The translations under genes and the position numbers were made by a program. Source: Ottelia alismoides (Eukaryota; Streptophyta; Magnoliopsida; Alismatales; Hydrocharitaceae). From it: a stretch of DNA of 64,000 bases. The stretch is from contig JAZKJV010000157.1 of assembly GCA_037367405.1 (NCBI GenBank), positions 620,001 through 684,000 of the forward strand, in the 5' to 3' direction. Below are positions 24,801 through 36,800 of this stretch, piece by piece. Within the stretch, counting starts at the first letter, position 1; the number at the start of each line of letters is the position of its first letter. Under the pieces are notes generated by a model. It searched no databases. It saw only the letters and a list, made by a program, of their open reading frames with translations, and had not been told where the DNA came from.

Positions 24801-27800
24801 GTACTCCAGAACTCGGAAGGGGTACAAGTGTTCTGATCCGTTGCGCAGGCGGTATCTTGTCAGTGCAGATGTTACATTCTTTGAATCCGTTATGTATTTC
24901 TCAGCCTTAGGTGATCAGTTGATACCCCTGCTAAGACTGATGCCATTTATATGCCACCACTACTACCATCACCACTACCACCACCACCATCACCACCACC
25001 ACCACCTCCTGTCACTATACCTGTTTCACCATTACCATTTCATTATACCCGTCGGCCTGCTTCCGTTCATGGTCATTGCTCATCATCGAGCTCGTCTAAG
25101 GTATGTTCTGAAGATGTCACTATTGATGGATCTGATGATTTTTCTGAGCAGGATGTGTTACAGAGGCCAGACGAGGACACATATGATTTAGATATTCCTA
25201 TTGCTATACGAAAGTCGAAGCGGAGCTGTGCATCATATCCTTTAGCAGCTTCTGTGTCATTTGATCGACTAATTGGAGAGTTCAGGAACTTCGTCGTCGC
25301 ATTGTCAGCAGTTACTATTCCATGGAATTACCAGTACGCACTGAAGGATAGTTGATGGCATCTGGCTATGGAGGAAGAAATGGCAGCTCTTCGGTCTAGA
25401 GGAACTTGGAGTCTGGTTCCTGTACCTGCTGATGTGTCACCAGTGAGCTGCAAGTGGGTATTTACAGTCAAGCAGAATGCAGATGGCAGTATTGACAGAT
25501 ACAAGTCTCGTCTTGTTGCTCGTGGCTTTACATAGACCTATGGGGTGGATTACCTTGATACATTCTCCCCAGTGGCCCGCCATTCCACTCTACAGATTTT
25601 GCTGTCTGTTGCGGTCATTCGTGGGTGGCCGCTATACCAGTTGGATGTGAAGAATGCCTTCCTATATGGTGACTTACAGGAGGAAGTCTACATGCAACAA
25701 CCACCTGGTTTTGCTGTTGAGGGGGAGTATCCTAAGGTGTGCAGACTTCATAAGGCTATCTATGGCTTTAAACAGAGCCCCAGAGCGTGGTTCCAGAAGC
25801 TCACAGATCTCTTTGAGAAACAGGGATACAAATGTTCTAATGTTGATCATTCCTTGTTTGTACAAAAGACTTCCAGAGGTATTATTGCAATCATGGTCTA
25901 TGTAGACGACATTCTGATTACACGCAATGATGAGCAGGGAATAAAGAAGGCGAAAGTAATGCTGGGTCGTGAATTTGTTACCAAGGACCTTGGAGTTCTT
26001 AGATATTTTCTGAGACTGGAGTTCGCCAGAAATCCTTATGGGTTGGTAATATCTCAGAGGAAATATGTCACTGACCTGTTAAGCGAAACAGGAATGCTTG
26101 GTTGCCGACCTGCTACCACACCTATGGACCCGAGAATGAAACTATATGATGGTGATACAGAGGAGGTGGATAGGAGAAGATACAGAGAACTGGTGGGCAA
26201 ACTTCTGTATGTCACTAATACTAGGCCCGATATAGCTTTTGCTGTGAATCGAGTGAGCCAGTTCATGGAGCAACCACGTCAGGTACACATGGATGCCATA
26301 CATATGATACTCAGGTACCTCAAGTCATCTCCAGGTGCGGGGTTGTTGTTCAAGAAAGGCAAGGTGATTACTATCTCAGCATGTGCAGATGCAGATTATG
26401 CAGGGTGTCCCAAGGATCGGAAGTCCACCTCTGGGTTTGCTGTATATGTTGGAGATTCTCTAGTCTCATGGAGGAACAAGAAACAAACTGTGGTGGCAAG
26501 GTCTAGTGCTGAATCTGAATATAAGGCTATGGCCCAGGTTAGCATAGAAATGATGTGGGTGAAGGTTGTGCTTACAGATTTACATATAGAAGTCTCACTT
26601 CCTATGGCGTTGGAATGTGACAATCAGGCTGCCTTGTTCATTGCAAATAATCCAACATTCCATGAACGAACTAAACACATTGAAGTTGACTGTCACTTTA
26701 TACGTGACATGATTCAGAAGGGATTCATTGCTACATCCCGTGTTAGTTCAGATAATCAAACGGCAGATATTTTTACCAAGGCTTTACTGCGAGGCCAGTT
26801 TCAGAAGTGTACGTCCAAGCTGAGCATGATTGACATCTATGCTCCATCTTGAGGAGGAGTGTAAACGTATATTATTCACTTATGTACCTTTCAGTTACTT
26901 CTCTTTCCCGTCGAACTCTTTATGTAATTTACCCATAGGCTACTCTCCTATATAAGAGAGCCTAGGGCTCATGGAATAAACATGTTCTATTATTTTTCCC
27001 AACAGGTTGGCTGGTTGGAAAGTGATCACACTGTCAGGGGAAAGCTGATTCTTTTGATGCATGTGCTTTCAGCAATTCCTATATTCTTCTTTTCTACTCG
27101 ACTAATGTCAGTGCGGGTCAGAAAGAAGATTGAAACTTTGATGAGGAGATTCTTCTGGTCAGACGGGAAGCAGCAGGAGTCCGAGATGCACCCGGTCAAC
27201 TGGGACGAGGTAATGAGGGGGTGTAAAAACGGAAGCATAGGAGTTCGTGATGTTGAGTGCATGAACAAGGTGCTTATCGCCAAGTGGGTGATTCGCATTT
27301 GGGGGCCATCATCTTCGCTCGTGGCTTGACCATGGTATTAAAAGGTGCGCCCCGAGGCGGTCGAGGCGTACGCCTCAAGGCGAGGAGTGCCTTTTTAGCC
27401 TCGAGGCGTGCACCTCGGCCTTGTCCAGTGAGGCGTGCGCCTCGAGTGGCTGAGGCGTAGCCTCGAGGCGTTCCGCCTCGAGGCGGTCGGGGCGTTTTTA
27501 TTTTTTTGAAGATTTTTTTATGATTTTAATAGTTTACACGGTGGTTTGAGAAGCTTATAAATATATACTTGTTTAGGATAATGATTATACAAGTTAAATG
27601 CCTAAATCTGATGTCTCTTTCCTACCCATAACTCCATATTTACTATTAATTATGTGTAACTATTTCAGCAAACTGCTTCATATTTACTATTAATTATATC
27701 TAACTATTAATTTATGCGAAATGAATGCTTAAATTTGACCTCTTTCATATTCATATTTACCATTAACATGCCAAATTATTTTAGTAAACACTTACTATTA

Positions 27801-30800
27801 CATCCTTAAACATATAAAAATGTGTGTACAAATTCGAATACTCATAAAAGAAAAAAATTTGGGTATAGTGCAACAGGAGGATGCATGCAACCGTTCTTCA
27901 TCTGGGTATAGTAGAACATATAGTTACGACTCAAATCATATGATTCATATCAACAACTTGGATATTTATAATGACAACTATAGCCAATCCCTTTTAGATA
28001 ATTTTTTTAGTGATAGTTATAAGTTATAACCAATGATTTCCTTTTGATTAGGTAGAAATTTAGAAAGGTTTATGGCATTGAGTCATTGACATGTCATTTT
28101 TTCATGTTCTTATCTTCATAATATCATCATATATTACATTGTTATATATTATATGTTTGTCAGATTATATTATTTCACCAATAAATATATTTATTATATA
28201 TTTTATAATTATTTTTCTATACAAAACTGAGGCTTACGCCTCGACTGCCTCGAGGCTACGCCTCGCCTCGCTTCCAGGGAAAATGCCTCGTTCCGCCTTT
28301 TGTTTTTTCGAACCTTAGCCTAGACTTGTTAGGAAACTATATGGTGTCAGAGGAGAGTTGGTGGCTGGTAGAGTGCGGTTTGAGTCGCCGCTATGGGCAA
28401 GAATAGGCGAAGCCCTACCGTTGATGGCTCATAGATTACAGTCGAAGGTGGGAGATGGCCATGTATTCAGATTTTGGCATGATGATTGGTCGGATGGTGC
28501 TTCGGAAGCAAGATTTCCAAGATTATTTGTGATGGCGGCATCGAAGGCGAGTTCACTTTCGCAGGTGGCGGACTCGGGCACATGGTCGCCAGTTTTTGTT
28601 TCGGACCTCTCAAAGCAGCCCCTGGGGGAGTATTTTATACTGCTGGCGGAGGTCCCGCCACCTGGAGATTTTACGCATGATATCGATCATTTTATGTGGG
28701 AAGGAGCTGGATTTTCTGTGAGGAAAATTTATGAGGAACTGAGAAATGTGGCAGAGGAACAGGATTCAGAATTATGCCAGGACATGAAGGTGGTTTGGGC
28801 AGCTAAGATTCCATGCAGAGTTAAGGTATTTCTATGGTGTTTGAGAAGGGGACGCTTGAACGATAAAGCAAGGAGGGGAGATTGCTTGGGTTGGAGGGCA
28901 TGTTGTGTGACAGGTGTGATGGGATGGTGGAGGACTTATACCACTTGTTCTTCAATTGTCGGAGTGGGTTTGGAGGGAGGTCGGATGTGCTTGGGTGGAA
29001 CGAGAGGGGCCGAAGAGTTCTGGAGGTCGATTCGAATGGTAGGGAACAATCCACGGATGATTGTTCCAAGCCCTTTGCGGTTCTAAGGGCCATCTGGGCA
29101 GGGAGAAATGATTTGATCTTCGATAAGTAGATATTTTACTCAAAAAGTGTTGTGTCTCACTATAATGCCTTGTTTCACCTTTGTGTATCAGGTAATGTGC
29201 TCTAATATTTACTTAGGCCATGTTTGGTTGGAGAATAAGCCCTGGAATAAGGGGTCAATTCTCCTCCCGACACGATTCCCAGTGGTACGACTATTCCCCA
29301 TTATTCCATCTTATTTCACTCTTATTTCTATCTTTATCCCACCTTACCTACCTTTATTTCACCTTATTCTCCTTATTCCTATTCTCCAGCCGAACAAAGA
29401 ATAGACCCTTATTCTCCTTCTTCCCCATCCTTATTCCTGCTTATTCCCGAACCGAACGGGCCCTTAATGAATGGATTTCACAGTGACTCCCACATTGGAA
29501 AATCATCCTCTTTACTAAAAACTCATATAACAGGCACATCACCTCCTACCCAAGAGATAATTTTGGCATGAGTGTCTTCATCGTAATCATGCCACGTCCC
29601 AAGAACCTTCATATACAGAGGCGCAATAAAGGTTTGTATCAAGCTACAATCCCACTATAGTTGCAGCAAACAAAGCCTTGTATGCATTCCTGATCGAGAA
29701 GGTGGCATCCTCCTATTCGATTATTCCCAGCGATCTCTTTTCCCTGAGGGTCCTTCAACGTAACTAAGATTTCTACCAGCTTTAGAAACTACTCCATTCT
29801 TCATTCAGAGAAACTCGAAATAAAGGTATGGCACCAAACCCCATCATACTAAAGCATATATCATGTTTATATCTCTGTGGGTCAGCCCACATAAAAAGTC
29901 ATAGACAATGATCATGAAAAATGCTCCCACCACTCGAATCATCAAACCAAAACTAGAAAGAATTATCATCCCCCAGCATGGGCCTCATCTTGGCAAAGAT
30001 CCCAGGTAACAAAAAGCAAATCTCTTTCCATAAGGATGTAGGGGTGGTGCTTAAATAACACGAAACAGAAAGCTACAAAGAAATCCCATAAATATTACAC
30101 AAGAAAGGACAAAGTAACTCAGCATCACTTCTTCGAAGTATAGGGTCTCACTTAGCTAGCAAAGTCATATTCATTTTCTCAAGCCTCAAACAACCCCAAT
30201 TAACAACCACTGGAGAGACAAAATGCATGCTAACTAGAAAACATGCACGCTAACTTCTCCACTAGAGGTAGCCACTCCATCTGCTTTAACCTCCAAATTA
30301 TCAAAGAAAGTCCCATACTAGATCAAAGGCAAGCTTTCATATGAGGTAGCAAGGACCCTCCTGTAATCAAGCACTTCCCTCTCAGAGAGGTCGCAGTGGA
30401 CAAAAGCCAATTTCACGCAATTGATGCAAACAAGTCCTCAAGAACTCCACCACAGTGGACATTCCCCATGCTCCATCGCACCATCCTCAATGAAAAAGAT
30501 AGTGTAAATGTAGCATGACCAACTATAATCACCAAAGCATCTACCACAATGCAAATAGGAGATGAGCAAGAGGACATCCTTTCCTGACCCTCCACTGCAA
30601 CTGGGAAAACAAACCCAGGCAGTTAGCAACATCGTTACCAAAATGAGGTAAATGGCGTTTGAAAGCGCAATGGGCCTGAAGTGGCATTTGAAAGCGCAAA
30701 AGGCCTGAAATTGCCCACACTCTTAAAACTCCTTAGGCAATAGAACATTACTGACCTAGTTTAAATTTGAGTTCCCATCAGAGAACTCCATAACCAGCTC

Positions 30801-33800
30801 CATTATTCAACCCACTTAGTTTCCCATAGTTCCATAAAAAGAAAATCGATAACCCATCTTGGTCGCATATCCAAACCAGGCGACTCGTGCACATTCAGCT
30901 CAAGAACAACGACTCTGACCTTGTCCCCCATAACTCTCAAAATAGATTCATCGCCTACTACTCTTGGCGAAGTGTGCCACCCCAGTCCCCATCCATCTCT
31001 GATCCAATGTAGGCAATATCGGTATCGGTCATGGTTATTAAGGCGGTAAGGCGACAAGGCGTTAAACCTGGGCGCCTAGGCGTTTTTCCTGAGAAACCCT
31101 TTTTTATCATTATTTAATTGTCAGTCTAACATATAAGTTTTTTGTAATTCTATTATGATCATTGGAACATGTTAGTTTAAAGAAATGTTTTAGACTTGTG
31201 AAATGTAAAGCTTACATATAATTATAATGAATGCAAACTTGTTCAAAGAAAAGTATACCATACGCTCTACTCATGTCAATGTGGCATGTGTAGCCTTCTT
31301 TGAAAATACTACTGTTTGGAGAAGCATAAGCCAGACCAAATATCGACAAAGCCATCATATATAAGATCCAGAAATGGCATGGTTATACAGTCAAATATAA
31401 AACCTTAATAATTTATTTGCCTCGCCATAAAGCTACATACTGGAAACTTAATTAAAAATCTATCAAATAGAAACATTATTTGGTGGATTTTTTAGAACAT
31501 TGTTTGGTGGTGTTAGATATAGAAACTCTCTTATCAAATAACAAAAATCTCCAAACATTAGCATGTAAACACATAACACTTGTCAAATAACAAAAATCTC
31601 CATACATTACCATGTAAACACACAACACTATCAGTGCAGGTAACATTTTCATATCCTCTTGGTTTTAGCTGATCGAGGGGTTACTGATCTCAAGTATTTC
31701 CCATTTTATCTTTCAACAGAAAATGCATAACATTCCTCCAAAAAAAGAAAAAGAAAATGCATCACAGTGTTTTCACGATGAATGACCATCTTTAAAGCTT
31801 CCGATTAGATATATGTTCTTACCTTAAAAAGTTCCACAGGTGTGAACCATGAAATGTCGTGTTGCTTGTATAGACTTTCTACGTGTCGCATATAATCTTT
31901 TCTTCCTGAGAATGCGTAAGAAATGTGGTCAATTGATAACACATCAACCCATGTATATTCCCTGGAAGTTCCCGATAACCCCCCCCCCCCCACATCAGCC
32001 TGAGCTTTATACATGTGCGCCTAGGCGGCACAAGGCGTCGCCTTTTTTGATAAAAGCAAGGCGCATGTTCAAGGCGCACGGGCTGGGGCGTCTGGGCGTG
32101 CGCCTTAACATCTATGATATCAGTATTGGCTACTTGTCAATATGGTATATCGTCGATCGATATATCAACAACATATCGCTCAAATCGACCCAATTTTGTA
32201 AAGGAAATGGCCTTGGAAGGGAAAATATCGATCATATTGACAATATATCGATCACTTGTCGCTACCGATGTATCGTTGATATATCGTGATATGGCTTACC
32301 ATGCTTTGATCACAAAACCCAACTTTTTTTCTCAAACTACAAAAATAGGACTACCACCACCTTTCCAATCACCTAATTACTTGGGATCTTGTTACTATTA
32401 GCAAGAGAATGGATGTGACTTTGCCTCTGCATTCCACTAGCAATAATATGGAAGAACTTTTGATCCACTTGTCTATCCATGGGTAATCTTTGTCTTGATA
32501 TTTGTTACCACTCAACATCCTATTTCTTGTCCTCTTCCATCACCACTCTCAGTTGAACCCTACGCTCATCAAACTCCTCTCTGATAAGATCATATGTATC
32601 CTTTGATATGTATAGTCTAGATATTTGATCATGAGCTTATCATCGCCTCCCTCTTGTACAACGCACAAATATTTCTTTTATTCCATCAATTTCCTCTTAA
32701 GCCACGAAAGCGTGAGGGCCACACTAACAATGGTCAACCCAATCTAAACAATGGTCAACCCAATCTAATAAAATTTCTCATAATACATAATCACTAACTC
32801 CAAGACCGTTCAATGTCGAAGATGGAGCAAGGACAAACCTACTCCCTTGACAACCAAAAGTATGGAGCATGATTAAAGGAAGATCTTAGAAGTGACCACA
32901 CAAAGAGGAACTGAAATAGGCTAAAGCTCCACTAACCAAAGAACTGTCTAAGAACCCAAAATCTACCTGCCATAAATGTGGCTCACCACCGATAAGCCAA
33001 GGGGTAAGCAAGAACGACATGCACATCAGCATGAGGTCCGCCCAAAGATCGTCATTCAACAGAGCATCCCACAAACCATAGATACAAAAGAACGCCAAAT
33101 GGACCCCATAAGCCATCCTTCTGATGGCTGCCGAGAGGATGTGTCATCCAACAACTTGCTCAACCAAATGAAGAGATCATTGATACACACCACTATGATG
33201 CCACTAAGATTACCCCCATCAACTCAATGGCGAGAAAATCTAATAACCCCACCAACCAATCGCCACTAGCTATCATTCCAATCATCCAATTTGTCTATTG
33301 AAGATACACATTGTCTCCGCCACTAGCCAACAAATCATTGACCTCCTCTTCTCATGATTACCCAGCCCACGAACATTTCTAGTGATCACCTTCATTACAC
33401 AACAAATATGTCCATGCATAGAACACAACTCCGACGAATTAAGTTATCATGGTGCGGTAGTTCTTATTAAGATCATCTTGCACCTCGTTAAGTAACCCCT
33501 TATTCACTAGCCTATCAAAATGGCAACACCATCATCAAATCCACACTCCTCTTGAGAATAATCCTCCACGGTACGTGTCTGAGTGATCTCCTTCAAGGAA
33601 TGCTCTTCCTTATGAATGCATAAAACCATGATTACCCGTTTAACAAATAAAAGGTCCAATGGAAATAAGATGCAATCTTAACTACACAACTAGCATTTAG
33701 ATCCCCCTCCCCCAACAATTACCATCCAATCCAATGGAGAACTCAATGCATAAAGCAACATCAACATGGGAGAACCTCATGGGAGCACATTCTGTAACAA

Positions 33801-36800
33801 TAAGATCGATTGCCCATCTGATTCCAACATGTACATCAACTGGTCCTCCACATGAGACACGTTGGGAAAGCCACCATAAAAATTATTGCCCGGAAGAAGA
33901 TGGTCAAGACCCGTACTTAAAGATCACACAACATTAACTGATAAAATATATTAAAAAATCCTCAACTTATCCACGTGAAGAAGCCATTCCCTTCTTGATG
34001 ATGGCATTGAAGGCATCGATTCCACTCCTACGGTTGCAGACGTGCCAACATCGCCTTTCTCTGCCTCGACACCAGAGACGACCACCACCATATAGTAAAT
34101 GATCGAAGCACCACCCACACAACCATGGCCACATAGTTTACGAAGTACAAGCAGCCGATATAGAGAAGCACCTCACCATAACAATCTAGATCTCCGATCA
34201 ACAATCACCACCACAACTTCATGCAATTGACATTGCGACAAATCGTCGAAGGAGACCTTAAAGACCTCATTGAGCTTAGAGTGCCTAACTTAAGGAGAAT
34301 AAGGCATGCACCATCAACGGATTAGGACTCCTACCTTAAAAACATGGCAACATAGTTGAAAAACATAGTTGAAATCGAGACACGTAAGCAAAATGTGACC
34401 TCTGCAACACTACCCTCGGATTCTTGCCAACAATCGGAAGCATACTTTAAGAGACTATGGGCACATGCCACTGACCGCTCAAGAGAGATCGCATCTCCCA
34501 TGAAGGAAAGCACAATAATAGAGTCAATCGATGACATTACCTCCTCGAGGTAATAAACAGTCAGTTTGCACTCACCCAAGAGAACTTGACCACGCGTCGA
34601 CCGCAACTAAGAGCACATAGACCCCCCCCCCCAGCTTCAACATGTTGCCCCCATTCCCATCTTTGCTTGACTACGTCTACACCTTCCCATGAGTGCATTT
34701 CCATGTACAACACATCCTTGTTATAGTATTATTGTACTGCGGCTTTCATTTCTTTTTCAATGTAAGCACAATAGGGTATCGTTGTATCCTAAAAGGGAAA
34801 CTTCATTTCGTCATTAGGGTTTTGTCCCTATATGTAAAGAATCCTAGGGCTATGTAGTATTTAATTTACTTATTCGCATTTCTATATGGTATCAAAGCAA
34901 CAAACTTGGATCAGAAATATGAGATCCCTTGAAAACCCAAGTTCCACCATGAGTGCATTTCCCATAATAGGATGGAAAGATCTCCCACCGACAACCATGC
35001 GAACCACAGCAACAACGAAAACCTCACCCAAAGGGGATGGACAACGAGCCACATCTCCAGCAACCCACCGATGACCGAGGGACGACCCAAAGCAACTGCA
35101 GCAATGCCCGGTGACTTGTTTGCCTCTTCAACAGGTGCTTCTGATCCATTTGCCTTGGTCTACGCACCCATGACATCCACTTTTCGTTGAGAACATGTTT
35201 TAAAAGTCGTAATTTAAAAAAATGGCGTTTTTAACAATCCAGTCCATATTTAATCATCTGCATCAAATTTCGGGGTCTCGAAAGTGCTTATGGTGATAAT
35301 AGGAGTGTTATGTATTTAAGTGTGTAGGCAAGTTTTGTCCATTTTTCCTTGTCCTTGTCCTTCTCGTGTGTACTTTTGTCGTGGAAGAACCAAAGGTCAA
35401 TGCTAATCCATCTTTTGGGCCATAGCCCTGGTCCCATAGTAAAAATGAACATGATCAATTTTGAGTTGTGGGTGATGCAATTCAACAGCACCATGAAGTG
35501 CCACAACAAGGATTACATCATGATGATGGAAGCATAATTGGTCAACAAAAATGGTGGCAATGCCATGTGAAAATAGGATAATGAGTGAGCCCCAATTTCG
35601 CTATCAACCCTCTAACAATTAAGATCGTTGATGAAATACTATATCTGATTACAAAGGTTATGTGGGATATTCTTACAACTACATATTCATAGGCGAAGAA
35701 TTGTATAAGATTCCTCATCTTCATCATGGTATCCACATGAACAAACATTATGTTATAGTTATCTTCCATCGAGTACTATGCCAATTTGAGGAGCATATTC
35801 AAGAAGCTTCACAATTATCTGCCAGCTAGCGCTTCCATTAATCAACAATTGGCATTCCGGGATATTTTGACTATTATTGTTTTCATTGTTGGTCTTAATC
35901 CGAACTATAACCCAACATGCAGTCAATTTTTTTCTAGTATTGCTACACCCTTAAGGAGGACACCTACACCATTTTGTGCCATGTGCACCTAAATCTCATA
36001 CCTCCTCTGTCACGGCAGACCCACGAGGCAAAGGAGGGATTGCCAAGTACAGAGGATAAGGATGTCAAAATTGAGGAGGGGGTTTCTCCATACATCAGTC
36101 AATGCACCAACTGCAACCATCTTAGGAAAAGTGAGAATGCATGCTACTAGAAGCATAGCGGTCATGCTTCAACCCATGTTGTTGAGCATCCCATACCACC
36201 AATCATATTAGATGTATGAAAATCTTGTCTCCCAATTAAGGGAGATTATGGGACCTTCTCCTGCTCAGCATGACCAGTGTTCACTAAATCGGCCGCACGG
36301 GCCGCATATGCCCGTACGGCGTACAGACCGCACCGATTACTTGAATCAGTGCATTATGCGCCCTCCCCGCATATGCGGCCCGCATATGCCCCGCATATCC
36401 CCGCATACTGCTCCAGCAGCTCCAACTTTTCAATCTTCTCATTTAGGTCCTTAATTCTATAACTATGTCTCTTCATTCAATTGTTAGAATATGACGTGCA
36501 TTTCTATACAATTACAATGCATTATACCATTATGTATATGCAATGTTTTATGTTTTTCTCATGTATTATTTTCACGAGTATATGCATTGTATCATCGAAT
36601 ATTTTTTATATATGCCGATTGAGGTTTTGCTCATGTAGTGCATATATGTGTATTGAAGTTTTGTTATTACAAATCATATAATGTGAAGTTTTTATGGTAA
36701 ATGTTTTTTTTTGATTAAATATGAGGCAATTAAAAGTATAGATGCACACACATCTAACACGAACCATTTTTCTTATATCTTTAACTCCACTTAGATACAT

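Larger units (their letters stand above)
21941..27004 (+). mobile_element. Copia-2: complete Ty1/copia retrotransposon, recently inactivated
   Basis: The LTRs are 145 bp each (21941-22085 and 26860-27004), TGTAAACG...ACA, with 5 mismatches by my count (about 3.4%). The 5-bp target duplication GGTTG is perfect (21936-21940 and 27005-27009). The primer site TGGTATCAGAGC starts at 22086, and the polypurine tract GAGGAGGAG sits at 26851-26859. Gag-pol fills the interior in copia order. Each LTR has a TATATAAGAGAGCC block. A TATA-like box and a short leader (22103-22638, unusually GC- and CGC-rich) precede gag. It interrupts the LINE between KKMEQRL and AGWK. Confidence 0.95.
20130..29130 (+). mobile_element. 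L1-type LINE split by Copia-2 and a hAT element
   Basis: Three blocks form one LINE: 20130-21940, 27005-27330 and 28318-29130. Block 1 starts inside the endonuclease (RLDRFFLSHE, then SDHMPNLW of the terminal SDH motif) and runs through RFEQSWLLEEGF, GAPGPDGFPMSFY, LLPKKEPPVGVDDFRPIALF, GQSALIPGRQMAVGLVMAS and PKAYDCVNW. The FADD box reads QYAEDT, so a catalytic Asp is lost. Block 2 continues (KLILLMHVLSAIPIFFFSTR ... RRFFWSDG). Block 3 is the zf-RVT tail (VFRFWHDDWSDG ... AAKIPCRVKVFLWCLRRGRL ... CDRCDGMVEDLYHLFFNC ... IWAGRNDLIFDK). Several stops and frameshifts are present, and ORF1 is absent. Confidence 0.88.
29500..34620 (-). mobile_element. Degenerate L1-type LINE, near full length, minus strand
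   Basis: Minus-strand text follows ORF1-ORF2 order from right to left. A probable ORF1 remnant lies at 34606-34331 (ACAHSLLKYASDCWQ-like). The ORF2 endonuclease start is at 33395 (MKVITRNVRGLGNHEKRR, the K-x-x-S/T-x-N-V-R-G motif). The RT block QWRVRKGCPLAHLLFAL is near 30600-30545, and the C-terminal zf-RVT words FWFDDSSGGSIFHDHCL and DATFSIRNAYKALF lie near 29950 and 29690. It is riddled with stops. Two nested hAT elements (31015-32303) interrupt it. It occupies CPSF30 intron 2 in gene orientation. Confidence 0.65.

Noticed and set aside
25887..25915. YVDD reverse transcriptase as an endogenous pararetrovirus
   Set aside because: Integrase precedes RT, LTRs, a Met-tRNA primer site and RNase H in copia order are present, and no movement or coat protein is seen.
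27340..27500. GAGGCG-dense stretch as a CpG island or satellite
   Set aside because: It is the subterminal arm of a hAT-like element with inverted ends and flanking duplication; the matching arm lies at 28220-28317.
31979..31991. Run of 13 C as a functional motif
   Set aside because: It lies within a decayed hAT-like element; another C run at about 34621 shows these are common slip products here.
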